Shown here one piece after another: positions 20,390-32,179 of a DNA stretch of 64,000 nucleotides. Source of the stretch: Linnemannia hyalina. Its lineage: Eukaryota > Mortierellomycota > Mortierellomycetes > Mortierellales > Mortierellaceae. The notes under the pieces were generated by a model that was not told the origin of the DNA, made no database searches, and saw only the letters and a program-made list of their open reading frames with translations. Both the position numbers and the translations under genes were made by a program. The stretch spans positions 2,681,501-2,745,500 of the forward strand of contig JAHRHY010000002.1 of the NCBI GenBank assembly GCA_019671135.1, read 5' to 3'. Within the stretch, counting starts at the first letter, position 1. Each line of letters starts with the position of its first letter.

Positions 20390-21451
20390 CTATGCGCCGG
20401 CGTTGAAGAACTTGACTCCCATGTCTTCAAAGTTGTCGCCCTGGAAGGTAGCAGCGACACCACGCTTGACAAGCACATCCATGGTCTTATGAAGCACTGT
20501 CGGGTGAATGTTGTAAAACTCTTGGTCCTCCGAGTTCTCACCGTGCGCAATCTCGTAATAAGTCAAGATCGAATTATTCAGGCCAGCCTCAAACACCTAG
20601 TTTAGTGTAGGAAAGAGGGCTTGGTGTCAGTAAGGCTTTTAAACACATTAAGAGTTTCATTGGTTTCCTGTTGGCAGCGCTTCCTTACCCAGGACGAGAT
20701 CATGGCGGCCCAGTCTTCAGGTTTCCGCCAGTATATAATTGCTCTCCTCTTTCGTGATGTTGCATCCCACTCCGCGTCCCCTAATTACGACAGGTAAGGG
20801 TGTCAATAAGGAGCGTAAGTAAAAGTTCAAAGGATACCATGGGGCAAGTAAATGCGTAGCATTGGCCTTAGTCATTTGCTACCTTTCTTGACCATCTCCT
20901 CTACGATGGCCTGGATCGTCTCGGGCTTCAACGCTCCTAGAAAAAAAAAGTGGAAAGATACAACCGTTGTAACTGTGTCAGTGTCCTGTACGCCAAGCAA
21001 CCACCAATACACCAACTGGTTCCATGTAAGCGTGTTTTTACTGTTTATCCTTTGGTTGTTGAAGAGTTGGTCGTTGGTGGTAGAGTCATCCAGATCCAAC
21101 TGATAGAGTCGGTGGTGTCTATAGTAGCGCATAATAATTGTGCCCCAGAGATCCGACTGGTTCTTCCACGTCGAAGCTGTTGGTTGTAACCTAGGGCACA
21201 TGGAAACATTGAGAGAAGGAAGGGGTCAGCGCAAGTCAAGAAAGGTAAGGAAAGACCGACAGTGCCAAGAGGGAGGTCAAGAGGGAGGTTAAAAGGCATC
21301 ACTTTGAGCATGGGTGCATTGAATGGCGACTGAAAGTTGTCACTTACGTGTAGAATGGCGGAAAGTTATGGATAGAAGGGAACTGGAATCCGGATGCGAG
21401 GGTTGTTGCCTGGCCAAGTCCCTGGCCTGCATTAGATGTTGTTTGTGACAT
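20390..21451 (-). CDS. VPS25: ESCRT-II subunit VPS25
   Basis: Five exons: 21451-21348, 21190-21042, 20936-20883, 20780-20689, 20596-20390 (201 residues, normal length). The PPFYTLQP motif near residues 31-38 is the PPXY-like segment that contacts VPS36/VPS22. The first winged helix includes WGTIIMRYYRHHRLYQLD and LFNNQRINRAL (joined across intron 2). The second includes YWRKPEDWAAMISSWVFEAG and ILTYYEIAHGENSEDQEFY, ending GVKFFNAGA. The assembled protein aligns end to end with the family, which supports the small 54-bp third exon and its weak GTAGCA donor. VPS25 works on endosomes and recruits VPS20 during multivesicular body sorting. It converges with PYM (125 bp between stops). Confidence 0.95.
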
Positions 21452-21569
21452 GTCGAGAGAGTGGTGGTGGTTCGTTGCAGAAAAAAAGGACACGAAGGGA
21501 AAGAGTGAGCTTTTTAATATTTTAAGTCTATGTGGTGTGGTATGCAAGAAAGAAATCTATGAGACGTGA

Positions 21570-23630
21570 TTAAAAAAGGAGGGATCCAAGGCGCACGAGG
21601 AACTTGTAAAGGAGCGCGTCGGACTGGGTAACGTCGATCCACCAGACAAACAGGTCCAGTGAGATAATAGTGTGGAGGTACGAGCTGTACGCTTTGAACC
21701 AAGAGGAAAGAGTCTTGACCAAGAACGACACCGTCGTAGCCTTGTTGCTCACAGCCAAGCTGGACTGGATAACACTCTTCTCGGCTTCGTAGATTGCCTG
21801 GACACAGTACTGGCCCATCACTGCAAACGTTCGCATCTGCGAGCCATCATCTGCGCCCAAATCCTCGTCCAGCGCACGAAGCAAGTCGTTGGTCTTGAAG
21901 AGCAAAAGCAGGTCGCGAGGGACCTTGGCCAAGATGCTAGCGATATCAGCAATGCTTCCAGGACCATCTGCCAAGTTCAGCAGCTCATCCTTGGCGCGAG
22001 CCTTCTTGCTGAGCTCGGCGTTCTGAACAACGGACCAATCACGACCAGTCAAGATCGACGAGAACAGCTGGTAGGCATCTGTGCCTCCCAGTTTCAGTGC
22101 CCTGTACTTGATCTCCTGCTCGTCCGAGGCAATAATAGCGGTCCAGAGGTGAGCATAGTCCAGTCTGAACTCGGGTGTGAGCTCGCGGTACAGTCCGTGG
22201 TCCAGGAGAATAATCTCAAAGTTGCGAGGCGAAGCAGATTCAGCAGGTGTAGGGCGGATCATCAAGTTTCCAGGGTGAGGGTCACAGTGGACAAAGCCAT
22301 CCTTGTAGATCATCTGGGAGAAGGTACGAGCCATCTCGTTCGAGACCTCTGACACTTTGATGTTGTGGTCCCGCAAATACTGAAGATTGTCAATCCTTGA
22401 TCCCTCCATGACTATTCAAGTAGAACACAAACGATCGTTAGATAGGGAACTAGTAGTGCCATTGCTAATGCATTCGAAATTACAAGAAACTCTTACATTC
22501 CATGACGAGAACTCGCTTGCGGGACCAGATGACATCGGGGATCTTGATGGTCGACTTGCTTCCTTCCTTGCGAGCACTGTCAAAGTTGGCAGCGACACGG
22601 GCGGCGTTGGCAGCCTCAAAGTCAAAATTGAGTTCCTTGGGCAGACTGGTCTGCATCTCGTCGCTCAACCAGGTGAACTCAAACTCTGGAAAGACATAGG
22701 AAACCACATGTGTCAATGCTGCAACGGTGCGGATGTCGACTGTCGAGAACTCTTGTAATGCTGGGTGTTGAATTTTGACCGCCACCTCTCGACCATCCAA
22801 CAGTGTTGCCTTGTGAACTTGTGCCAGCGAAGCGACTCCAATGGGCTCCAGATCAAAAGACGAAAAGATGGACGAGATGGGTCTTCCGATATCAGACATG
22901 AACAGTGCCTGGATCGACTCGATGGGTGAAGGTGTGCAACGATCCTGAAGGGGCTCCATGGCTGTGGTCCATTCGTCTGGCAGTAGATATTTCAAACTTG
23001 CAAGATGTTGACCCTAAAATACATAATAGTTGTACCTCAGTTAGATGGCCTGAGCTGCATAGATAGGAGAGAGCAGGACTGCACTGTGTGACAGTACTCC
23101 GAGGCTGTCCGATCCCAAAAGTTCCCAAAACTTACAAGCTTGATATAGATACCGCCGTTCTTGCTCAGCATCTCCCTCAGCCGATTGGCACTCCGTGTGT
23201 GAAGGGCACTCATGCGGCGAGCTCGCTCAGCGTCATCCTCGAAGTTTCCCTCCACAAGCCCACGGTTGGTGATATCCATTGTGTACTTGTAATCGACTCC
23301 AACAACGACGGCCGCCTCTGCTGCAACCATGACTCGCTGGACGGCAAGGACATTGTGTCGGAAGGTGTCGTTAATGTTGTAGAGGTAGACTCCTGCACCC
23401 AATGCAGCTGCTCCACCAGCAAACTTGAAGACGGATCGCCGAGGAACAGTGACTGGGGGTCTCCAAGAGGAGAGGTTGGGCGTAGCTGTTGTCTGTGCTG
23501 TTCCTGAGATTGACGTTGTCGAGCTGAATCGGACTATTGTCGAATGGCGAGGGAAAGCAGTTGGCTGGGGAAAGCCATGAGACCGTACGATCAGCCCCCT
23601 ACAAGCAGGCCTGATCAGCGGCATGACCAT
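21570..23630 (-). CDS. Mitochondrial UbiB-family kinase, ADCK1/Mcp2 (Cqd2) type
   Basis: Three exons: 23630-23136, 23013-22497, 22411-21570 (617 residues from MVMPLIRPACRG; the next Met two codons on is possible). The N-terminus is Arg/Ser/Thr-rich, followed by a hydrophobic segment (FKFAGGAAALGAGVYLY), as expected for an inner-membrane anchor. UbiB features: IKLGQHLASL (KxGQ motif, restored across intron 1), VASLAQVHKATL, VAVKIQHP (ATP-site Lys), VLVMEFMEGSRID (restored across intron 2), FVHCDPHPGNL (catalytic loop) and LLDHGLYREL. The closest family is ADCK1/yeast Mcp2, now also called Cqd2, linked to mitochondrial lipid and coenzyme Q distribution. It is head-to-head with DHODH, 259 bp apart. 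Confidence 0.93.
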
Positions 23631-23889
23631 GACAAGACGAAGATGTGAATGAAAAAGGAAGTGAGAACGGAGGAAAGAGGGTCCACCCATCTCTCAACGC
23701 TCACTCTCCACTTAACCGAAACCAAGCCCAGAAATCAAGTGCAGAGATCGAATTATTGCACGTGATGAGGACAACAGAACGGGGCCGGGACGTCCTTGAC
23801 GAACGAACGGCCATGCCACAAGCGAAATCGATTTTGTGTTTCTTTTTTCTTTGATCAGGAAATCGCCTTTTGACACCGACAACGCAGAA
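23631..23889. promoter_or_regulatory. Shared promoter, ADCK1-type kinase / DHODH
   Basis: These 259 bp lie between the two divergent start codons. No TATA box is evident. Both products carry mitochondrial presequences. Confidence 0.5.
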
Positions 23890-25552
23890 ATGAACTCCCT
23901 CACCACAGCCATCCGTAACCAGTCCGCAAGGGCTCTTACTAGCCGTGTCGCATCAACAACGACCTGTGTTCGCCCCACCGCCGCCATCCGCCACTATGCT
24001 ACTGTCCGCAAGGAGCACACCTCGACCTCAAGGACTATCAACTTTGTCCTTGGAACCGGTCTTCTCGTTGGAGGTGTCTTCGGTCTCTCCTATGGGTTTG
24101 ACTCGCGTGCCTCGATCCACAAGTACGCCATCATTCCCTTGATCCACTGGACCATGGATCCTGAGACTGCCCACAAGGTCGCTATCAAGTGCCTCAAGAT
24201 GGGATTGAGCCCCTCGGATACCCAGGAAGACGATGCCTCCCTCGAAGTCAAGGTGCGCCTTTTTTGATTACTTTTGCGGAAAGAACTCGTAGTAACAAGG
24301 ACACGGAAGCTTTAATCAATTGAGGGATCAAACACATCAGGAAAACAAAGATTCAACAACTAACACGTTATGGTACATTTTATACTCACAACAAAATAGC
24401 TGTGGAATAAGACGTTCTCGAACCCATTGGGCATGGCAGCAGGATTCGACAAGCATGCAGAGGCAATTGACGGATTATTCGATCTTGGATTCGGCTATGT
24501 CGAGATTGGCAGTGTCACCCCCGAGCCCCAGGTATGTCTCCGAGAAAGCCTTGTTGTACCCCTTTTTTGTATTTGTTGGCTGGTTTCAGCGATCTACGAT
24601 GATAGTACAGAGACTAACCCGACAAATCACAATCGTTGACCTGAAAATGTAGCCAGGAAACCCCCAGCCTCGCATGTTCCGTTTGCCAGAGGACAAGTGC
24701 GTGATCAACCGCTACGGATTCAACTCGGAAGGTCACAAGGTCGTCGAGGCTCGTCTCCGCCAGCGCATCAAGCGCTTCTTGTACAAGCACGCCCGCGAGG
24801 AGAAGGATCAGACTCAGGACAAATTGAAGCAATCCCCTGCAGAATCGCTCGTCGAACAACTCTCCACCAACCGCTCCCTCCGTGACGACCGTATCCTCGC
24901 CGTCAACTTGGGCAAGAACAAGGCTTCGACCCCCGAATCTGTAGATGACTATGTTATTGGTGTCGAGCGTCTCGGACCCTATGCTGATGTCCTCGTCGTC
25001 AACGTCTCTTCGCCCAACACCCCTGGACTCCGCTCGTTGCAGCGTAAGGGAATGCTTGAGGAGCTGTTGCGTCAGGTCATCCAGGCCCGTGATCGCCTCC
25101 AGTCCTCGTACAAGCCTCCATTGCTTGTCAAGATTGCCCCCGATCTGTCGGACGAGGAGCTCGAGGATGTCTCTGAGGCCGCTCTTGCCACCAAGGTCGA
25201 CGGTATCATCATCTCCAACACCACCATCTCTAGACCCAAGTCGCTGCTCAACAAGGATAACGTCAATGAGGTCGGCGGTCTCTCTGGACCCGTTGTCAAG
25301 CCCCTTGCTCTCAGAGCCCTCCGCGCCGTCTACAAGCACACCGAGGGCAAGATCCCCTTGGTTGGCTGCGGTGGTATCTCGACCGGTCAGGATGCCTTGG
25401 ACTTTGCCAGGGCCGGTGCCAGCATGGTCCAGTTGTACAGTAGCATGACCTACGAGGGACCCGGTATCGCTCGTGAGGTCAAGGACGGCATCGTCAAGGG
25501 ATTGAACGGACGCAAGTGGATGGACATTGTCGGCGAGGATCACCGCAAGTAA
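23890..25552 (+). CDS. URA9: Dihydroorotate dehydrogenase (quinone), class 2, mitochondrial
   Basis: Three exons: 23890-24252, 24400-24531, 24653-25552 (464 residues). The leader [20 protein letters not shown] and a membrane helix ([21 protein letters not shown]) mark the membrane-bound class 2 form, not the soluble class 1 form of budding yeast. [43 protein letters not shown] and [10 protein letters not shown] are family signatures joined across introns. [11 protein letters not shown] holds the catalytic Ser of class 2 enzymes. [10 protein letters not shown] and [17 protein letters not shown] bind FMN. The enzyme oxidises dihydroorotate to orotate in pyrimidine synthesis and passes electrons to ubiquinone at the inner membrane. 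The symbol is by analogy with class 2 fungal genes. AATAAA lies at 25625-25630. Confidence 0.95.
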
Positions 25553-25624
25553 AATCTCATATCATATTACATATCACCCCCCTCTCTCTCACTCTCTTTT
25601 TCCAAAAAAAAATGTGTTGTGCAT

Positions 25625-25630
25625 AATAAA
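25625..25630 (+). terminator. Candidate polyadenylation signal of DHODH
   Basis: AATAAA 73 bp after the DHODH stop codon; normal distance, sequence match only. Confidence 0.4.
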
Positions 25631-25898
25631 CCAGCCATCTAGATATCCACCTTCGCGGTCGAAAAGAACGACCAATGAAAGAAAAAACCTGCATGTGAAA
25701 GCGTTTGGGACCAGATCAAACAAATTGAAATACCCTCCCTTCTATAAGCGATCTAACAATGTTTATCCAGCTAATCTAGCGAAGTTGTTGAATGGAGGAA
25801 TGGAGAGGAGTCTGCCTAGTCCCTACTCGTCAGCGCTGGGAGGAAGGTCCAAGAGATGGATTCTCCAGACATGTAGAAGCTTCTAGGGGTCCAGAAAA

Positions 25899-26600
25899 TC
25901 ATATTGGGCGAAATTCATCCTCATCAACATAATCTAGAGATTCCGGGGGGACGTATCCTAGCTCCGGGATGATCTTGCCAACGAACAATTTGAATATGGG
26001 ATGCTTCTTTCAACTTTCATAAACTTTTGTCGGCTGGCACAAACTTCCTCCGCTCGACCTCCACAAGGCGATGAGATCATCCTCCGTTACAGTGACAGGG
26101 AATCGCTTGACGGCGCTTCTTAATCTCCAAGCAAGTGAAACCCTTGAACCCATGCAGTCCTTGAATGTGTTCCTGATAATCCAGATCCACGTCGCAGGCG
26201 TCATCGAGCAAGTCGGCTTTGAGCGGTTATGTTGGGAACCAGTCATCATCGACACGAATCGCCTCGTCCGTCTCGGATCGCAACCTCTCGATGAGCTCAC
26301 CAAAGTCTTACCTTCAACAGGGTCGTTGGCGAAGTATTGGGTGAACCGCATAACCGGCGCCAGATTCTGTCGAGAACTAAAACCTCACGCGCAGGATTTG
26401 AACAATCCAAAGTTCAATTATGGCACGTCGCACATCGTTGCTCTACCCAGTCCGCGGCAAGAGGTGGTTGGTTCAGCGTTGGGGGCCGTTGATGAACTTG
26501 GCGGTTCTGTTATCAACTTGTAGAGTTTTGAGCTCCGAATCCCAGCTCCTCGAAAGCCAGCCAGGATATGATTCCGTAACATTTTGCCGTTTGGTGACAT
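25899..26600 (-). pseudogene. Decayed protein gene of unknown family
   Basis: Minus-strand frames contain protein-like pieces that run in one direction but switch frame or meet stops. First comes MRFTQYFANDPVEG (about 26351), then ELIERLRSETDEAIRVDDDW, then DLLDDACDVDLDYQEHIQ and FKGFTCLEIKKRRQAI in another frame. Next is VTEDDLIALWRSSGGSLCQP, then an in-frame TGA, and then HPIFKLFVGKIIPELGYVPP with an acidic end DYVDEDEFRPI before a stop at 25899. The pieces have normal amino-acid balance, unlike the surrounding noncoding DNA. One GT donor-like site follows the first piece, so part of the breakage could be introns, but no joining restores a full frame. I do not recognise the family. Confidence 0.45.
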
Positions 26601-27128
26601 GCAAATGCCGATATCCTATAATTAGATATACCTCAGACCCCCAATCTTAGCCTCCAGCTCTGCACTCCTAGACTCCAAGTCTTCAAAACAATCAACGTTG
26701 CCGATCAGGACATTTCATGTTTTTGAACCCGTGGTACCAAATACAAACGCTACATCGTTTTGTTTGATTGGCTTACATGACATTCTCTACTCCATTTCTC
26801 GCACGCGCTCAGCGTCCCTCGAACAGTTGTCCATGCAAAGACATAGCTGGAGTTACTGTGTGCGATGGTGAAGAAGGAAGTGACAAGTGATAAATAACGA
26901 AAAGTATGTGCTGATATACTAAAGATTAGCCTGTAAGGACGCTTCTTCATGAATCATTACCCTCACTTGCGAATCCACTCGCCTGGGCGTCAGTTTTTTT
27001 TTTCGGCATGTATATTGAAGAATTTAGTTTATTACTGGAAGCAAAAAGAAGGGAAATAATGTACAGGTGGGTAGGTGGACCAACCGGTCCACGGTAATAA
27101 TACAATGATACGTTAACTCTGGCTCTCC
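26601..27128. other. Intergenic, 528 bp
   Basis: AT-rich sequence between the unknown relic and the stop of the SPX transporter gene. No gene or RNA is recognised. Confidence 0.45.
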
Positions 27129-30100
27129 TTAGTAGCCCATAGCAAGCATGATGCCGTATCCAATGGTCACGACGCAAACAGCTGCTATGACAGACAGAGG
27201 AACGCCGGTTTTAACGAAGTCCATGGTGGTCAGATAGGGTTTGCCCATGGAATCCGTCAAAGCGATGGCATTGATATTGGGGAATCCTGACACGGGCAAG
27301 CCCATGGCGGCACTGCAGATAAGACCGGTACCCATAACCAAGACGCGGGGATGGGGGTCAGCAAAGGACATGCCGACCTGCTGGACGATTGGCAGAATAA
27401 TAACAGCGGCGACGGTATGTGAGACAAAGGTGGCAAAGACTAGGGTGAGGCAGGAAAAGATGACCAGCACAACCCACATCGACAGATCAGCAACAGCCTC
27501 CTGGATCTTGTGGGCAATTGTGTCCAAGAGTCCCGAGGAATCGACAGCCTTTCCAAGAGCGACACCACCCATAGCCAACACGATGACGGTCCAGAGGAAG
27601 TTGTTGAAATCCTCCTTGGTGAGGAGTCCGGTTCCGAAAAAGGCAATGAGGGGCAGGATGGCAATGATACCCATGTCACCGAGTTGCTCCTGGAATGTGT
27701 TTTCGATACACCAGAGGATGATTGTTGCGACGGTGACAAAGCAGATGAAGACCTTTTGGAAGGTGATGGGTTCTTGAGTGGCGCGGATCGAGGGGACCGA
27801 GGGGGTGTCGCGTTGAGGGCGCCAGAGGAGCATCAACCAGGCCCAGATGATCAGATCAATGATCAGGCAAAGGGGCAAGGAAACGGCGAACCAGTTGCCC
27901 CAGGAGGGGGCGGGGGACATGTTCTGGACGGTGATGATGTTTTGGGGGGACGAGATGGGTGAGGCCATACCGCCCACGTTGGCTGCGAGAGCAATGCCCA
28001 TAATCAAGCACGGACCAAACGATGACTTGTGTGGCAACGTCCTCAAAATCGACTAATTGGTTGGAAGAGAAAGCAACAGGAGAATTAATTACATGATTCG
28101 TTCAGCAATAAAACAACAATTGAATGAGAATGAGAATGAAAATGTACCTGAATGAGGGAGAAGCAGAGGACGGGGGCGGCGACGTTACTGATGAACATGG
28201 AAGCGATGGTGGCGACAAACATGTTGGCGAGGAGGACCCACTTGGGATCGGTACCAGCCTTGCTGAGGACAATCGAGGCAATGGCCTTGGCAATGCCATA
28301 CTTGGAGAGGGCAGAAGCAATGGTGAAGCCACCGAGCAACAACATGATGGTGGGCGAGAACATGGAGGAAAAGACCAACTTGGTCGCAGCAGACGTAGTA
28401 AGCGTCTCCTTGGTGGTAGGATCGCGCATGACCTGGCAGAGGACCGTCAAGAGGGGGACCAAGAGAGCAGTGGCGAACAGAGGGAAGACTTCAGTCGCCC
28501 ACAAAAAGGCAACTGTGATCAAGATGGCAAAGCAGCGGTTCTGCTCCTGAGTGTCAAAGAGCGAGACCGACATCAAAATAGCAAAGATGACACAGCCAAA
28601 GAGTCCAAGCAGGATGTGACGGGCATCAGAAGCGCTGATAAAGCGGATGGGAGTGTTGAAAAACATCCAGGGCTCTTGCTCCTGGAGTTCGACAGCACGA
28701 GCTCCCTCGGCCTTGCGTTCCTGACCGACCATATCTCTCCAGACAGTGTTGCGCTCCCAGACAATGTACTCGCGCAAGTGGGTGCGGAGCTCCTTGGCAG
28801 CAAGGGCCATGCTTCCGTTGGTGCAGGTGCGGGCATAGATGGCCTGGAGACGGAGGATCTGGGCATCCAACTGCTGGCGAGACTCGGCCTGGAAAGGGGC
28901 AGAAAGGTCGACGACGGTCGACATATAGCGGCCTTGGGTGGTGCAGCGAGCAAGCTTGTCGTGCTTCTTGACAATCTTTTGGAAGCCGAGATAGTTAAGG
29001 GCGACATACGACTTGAGCTCCGAAAGCAGCATGTAGGTGTCAATGAGACGACGACGAAGAAGAGCCTCGGTGGTCAAAGGAGTGTAGGTCGAGGGCTTGA
29101 GGTTAGGGTTGGCGTGGTGACCAGTAACAAAGTCACGCATGGCCGAAAGGGACCGGCCGGCGTTCATTGAGCTCTTGGGGGCCAACTGAGAGGTAGAGGC
29201 CTGTTGGGGCTGGGTTTGGACCTGGACCTGGGACTGGGGGAGTTCGATGCTCGACTTGGACTGCTTGCCCTTCTTCTCCTCGTCGTCCGACTCGATCAGA
29301 CACTCGCGTCTCCAGACAATCTCCGTCAAGTCGCCTACCGAGCTCCTGCCTTGAGACTTGGGGTTGTACTCGCTGCCATCAACCTCCGACATGGCAATGG
29401 CAGTCTCGCCAACACTCATGGGGCCAGGTGGGTTACGTCTGCTCTGGCCCTGGACGGATCCATCATCGACAGTCGAACCGTTGACAGTGGTGGGGTTGTC
29501 GTTGGTCTTGGCGCGATTTCCTCCTCCAACACTGCTGCCCTGGTCGACGAGACCATCGCGGTCCCAGCCCATCTTTTCCTTCAACTGTACCTTCTCGGCC
29601 TCCGTCAAATTGGACTCGTCAACCTCGTTCTGCTGGTATGCCTCGTCGCTCTCACCCTCCTTCTTTTGCTTCTTCTCCTCCAACTGCCACTGACGATCGA
29701 CGGCCTCGAGCTCAGTCGACAGCTCACGCTCCTTGCGAATATAGAAAGTAGTAATCTTGGCGAGCTCCTTGGAGAGTCCGTGTTCAAAGGCGGCACTCTC
29801 AGGTGGGAAGATATCACTTCCATTATGCAGACCAGCAGCGACGGCGGCGGCGGCAGCGACGACAGCGGCATCCTTGGCGCCCTGGCCCTTCAGTCCGAGG
29901 AAACGGGTAAAGTTGTTGTTGACATTAGCTGCAGTCTGTTTCTCGGACAGTGAGTCAACGTCTCCGGCGAAACCTTGCTCCATGTCAGATGGGTGAAGTT
30001 TCCGTCGGGGGGTGCTGCCTCCGATGGTGGCCTGGACATTGTATTTCTCGATGGCGTAGAGGGTCTTCTTGAGGTTGGAGTATGCAATGTATTCGTTTGC

Positions 30101-30492
30101 CCAGTCAGGAACTATTGGATGGATGGATGGGTTGGAGGAAGAGAAGGAGGACGAAGGATTAGTATGAGTATGAATACAAGCTGATTGGTTGCTGATATCA
30201 GTTCCCAAAAAGGCAGGTCGTGTGAGCTGCTGATGAAAATGTATTTCAGGCACAAAAATCAGCTCTGATCTCTGTCCAGCAGCCCCCCGGCCAGGAAAAA
30301 AAATCAAAAAATCAAAAACGTCCAAACTCCACTGTCCATCTCCTCCATTCCGTCCAAAAACAGCTCGATTTGTGAGTTGGGTGAAAGTTCTCCAAGGCGA
30401 ATGAAAGAGAGGGACACAAGCAATTTAGGGGAGGGCATGTGTTGGGGTGACATACCAGTGTTGAACTGCAAACTGTGGCTGAACTTGACCAT
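27129..30492 (-). CDS. SPX-domain SLC13-family phosphate transporter (Pho87/Pho90 type)
   Basis: Three exons: 30492-30456 (37 bp), 30111-28148, 28052-27129, giving 974 residues. The spliced start MVKFSHSLQFNTVPDWANEY and IAYSNLKKTLYAIEKY is the SPX domain signature; SPX domains bind inositol pyrophosphates and report phosphate status. The SPX part continues to about residue 390, with a variable Ser/Gln-rich insert and LLRRRLIDTYMLLSELKSYVALNYLGFQKIVKKHDK. The rest is a multi-helix SLC13/CitMHS carrier (WATEVFPLFATALLVPLLTV, GGFTIASALSKYG, LPVSGFPNINAIALTD). Yeast Pho87/Pho90 are low-affinity plasma-membrane phosphate carriers whose SPX domain restrains transport. Length is in the family range. 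The 344-bp first intron is longer than average. Confidence 0.94.
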
Positions 30493-32179
30493 GGCCGGTT
30501 ATATGTATGTATGTATGTATGTGTGTGTGATAGGTGTGAATGAGTGAACTGTCGGTTGAAAATAAAAGTGAGGATAAGTGGTATATGGTGGTGGTGAAGA
30601 GAATTGATGCAGAATTGATGAATGGAAATGAATGAATGATAAAGTGGTATACGGGTGAGGATGAAGTGGGTGAATGGATATGAATTGAGAGAGTGTGAGG
30701 ATGGGAGATGTCCTCGTTGGCACCAGGGGAGAGGATAAAGAGAGAGGTAGTAGGGATGAATGCGACCGAGGGTTGGATTAGAAAAAAAAGGAAGAGGAAG
30801 AAAAATGGGGGCCATGCCGAAAGTTGTCTTCTTTTAAACAAGTTCTCTGATGACGAGAAAGGTATCTGTTGAGTTTGGTTTTTTTTATCTCCGTTTGGTC
30901 GCAATGAATGAGGACAAGGAGGCAAGTTTATCCTATTTTTCGCTGAATGGCCAGGAAGGTAAACGGGCCGGTCAAAGGGCGAAGAAATGCCGTATGTTTA
31001 GCTGAGTGTGTCCATTTCTGCCGGATTGATACATTGATGACCTTTGAGGATCTGCTGTACAAATCGACTGTGCAGTTGCAGTAAAAGGATACAACTGTCC
31101 CTCACCCCTTCGACCCCCAAGGCCAAAACAAGATGAGGAAAGGTTCGGCCCAAACCCAAAAGAATCAAAACGATTGGTGGGCGGAGAATGTCTAAGAAAA
31201 CCCCTAGCCAACGATTGCTCCTCGTGGGTCGGTAACGCATTCTCATTGGCTGCTGAGATGGCGTGGTTAGCCAATTAGCGTCGTTTTCTTTTCTTCCTTT
31301 TTCTGGTACGACCATATCGACAATGTCAACAAAGAAAATAAATCAGGAGTGCATTTGTTGAGAGTCTAAACCCCGCGGTACAAGGGTCCAACTCCGGTCG
31401 CGTGCTGTTTAAACAAAAAAAAATCGATCCATGAGTATGTGAGGTGCTATCATCAGCGCTGTTGCTGGCCTACTAAAAGGCTCTCGCAATGTTGTGGAGG
31501 GCGAAAATAGATAGATGGGCCACGATATGTTTCTGTTCATTTTTCTGTGCTCCCAAAATGCTACAGGTTGATATGTCATGGATAATGATCATGCTCTTTG
31601 TTGGTGACCCTGGTGGTGGTGTTGGTGGATGAGATGACGTTCTAGTCCATTCAGCCTTTTTTCCGCTCCTCTTCCTTAATACTAATGGATGTCCCACCCC
31701 TTTTTGCTGCTAATTTGCAGGAATATCCTTTTTCTGGCCAATTCATGTGGTGTGCTTCTCCATTTCAAGTAAAGTACGATTAAAAAAATGGCATGGCCTG
31801 CCATGCTCTCTTTCTCTTCTTCTCATATCCGATTGCACTCGATCAATTCAACTCAAACGCAGTTTAGCAATCGAATCCTGTCATATCCAAAAGGTCATCC
31901 TCTCGATAATGTATTTATCTTTGCTTCTCTCGCATCAATCGACAACGCGTTCGGATGAGTGCAGTAACAAGAGAAAAATAAAAGAAGGATGTAGAACGAC
32001 AACTAGAAAAGGTGCTCACTCAGAACGCTCACCACCCTCGTCGTCCGTCCTTGCTACTGATCAAATGGAAAAATGCATATTGACGACTGTGACACAGTAC
32101 GCGATACGACAAGGATGGTATGTATGTCCAGCGACTAAAAAATCAGGGCCATATAGCAACAGGCGCCGATTGGGTACCA
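30493..32179. other. Intergenic, about 1.7 kb, upstream of the SPX transporter
   Basis: Contains an ATGT repeat (about 30503-30525) just upstream of the transporter ATG and otherwise mixed noncoding sequence. Short open frames here have biased or unlikely composition. No gene supported. Confidence 0.5.

Noticed and set aside
24614..25543. 309-codon open frame antisense to DHODH
   Set aside because: Shadow of the DHODH third exon; composition follows the complementary codons.
28124..29170. 348-codon open frame antisense to the SPX transporter
   Set aside because: Shadow of a codon-biased exon; no recognisable protein.
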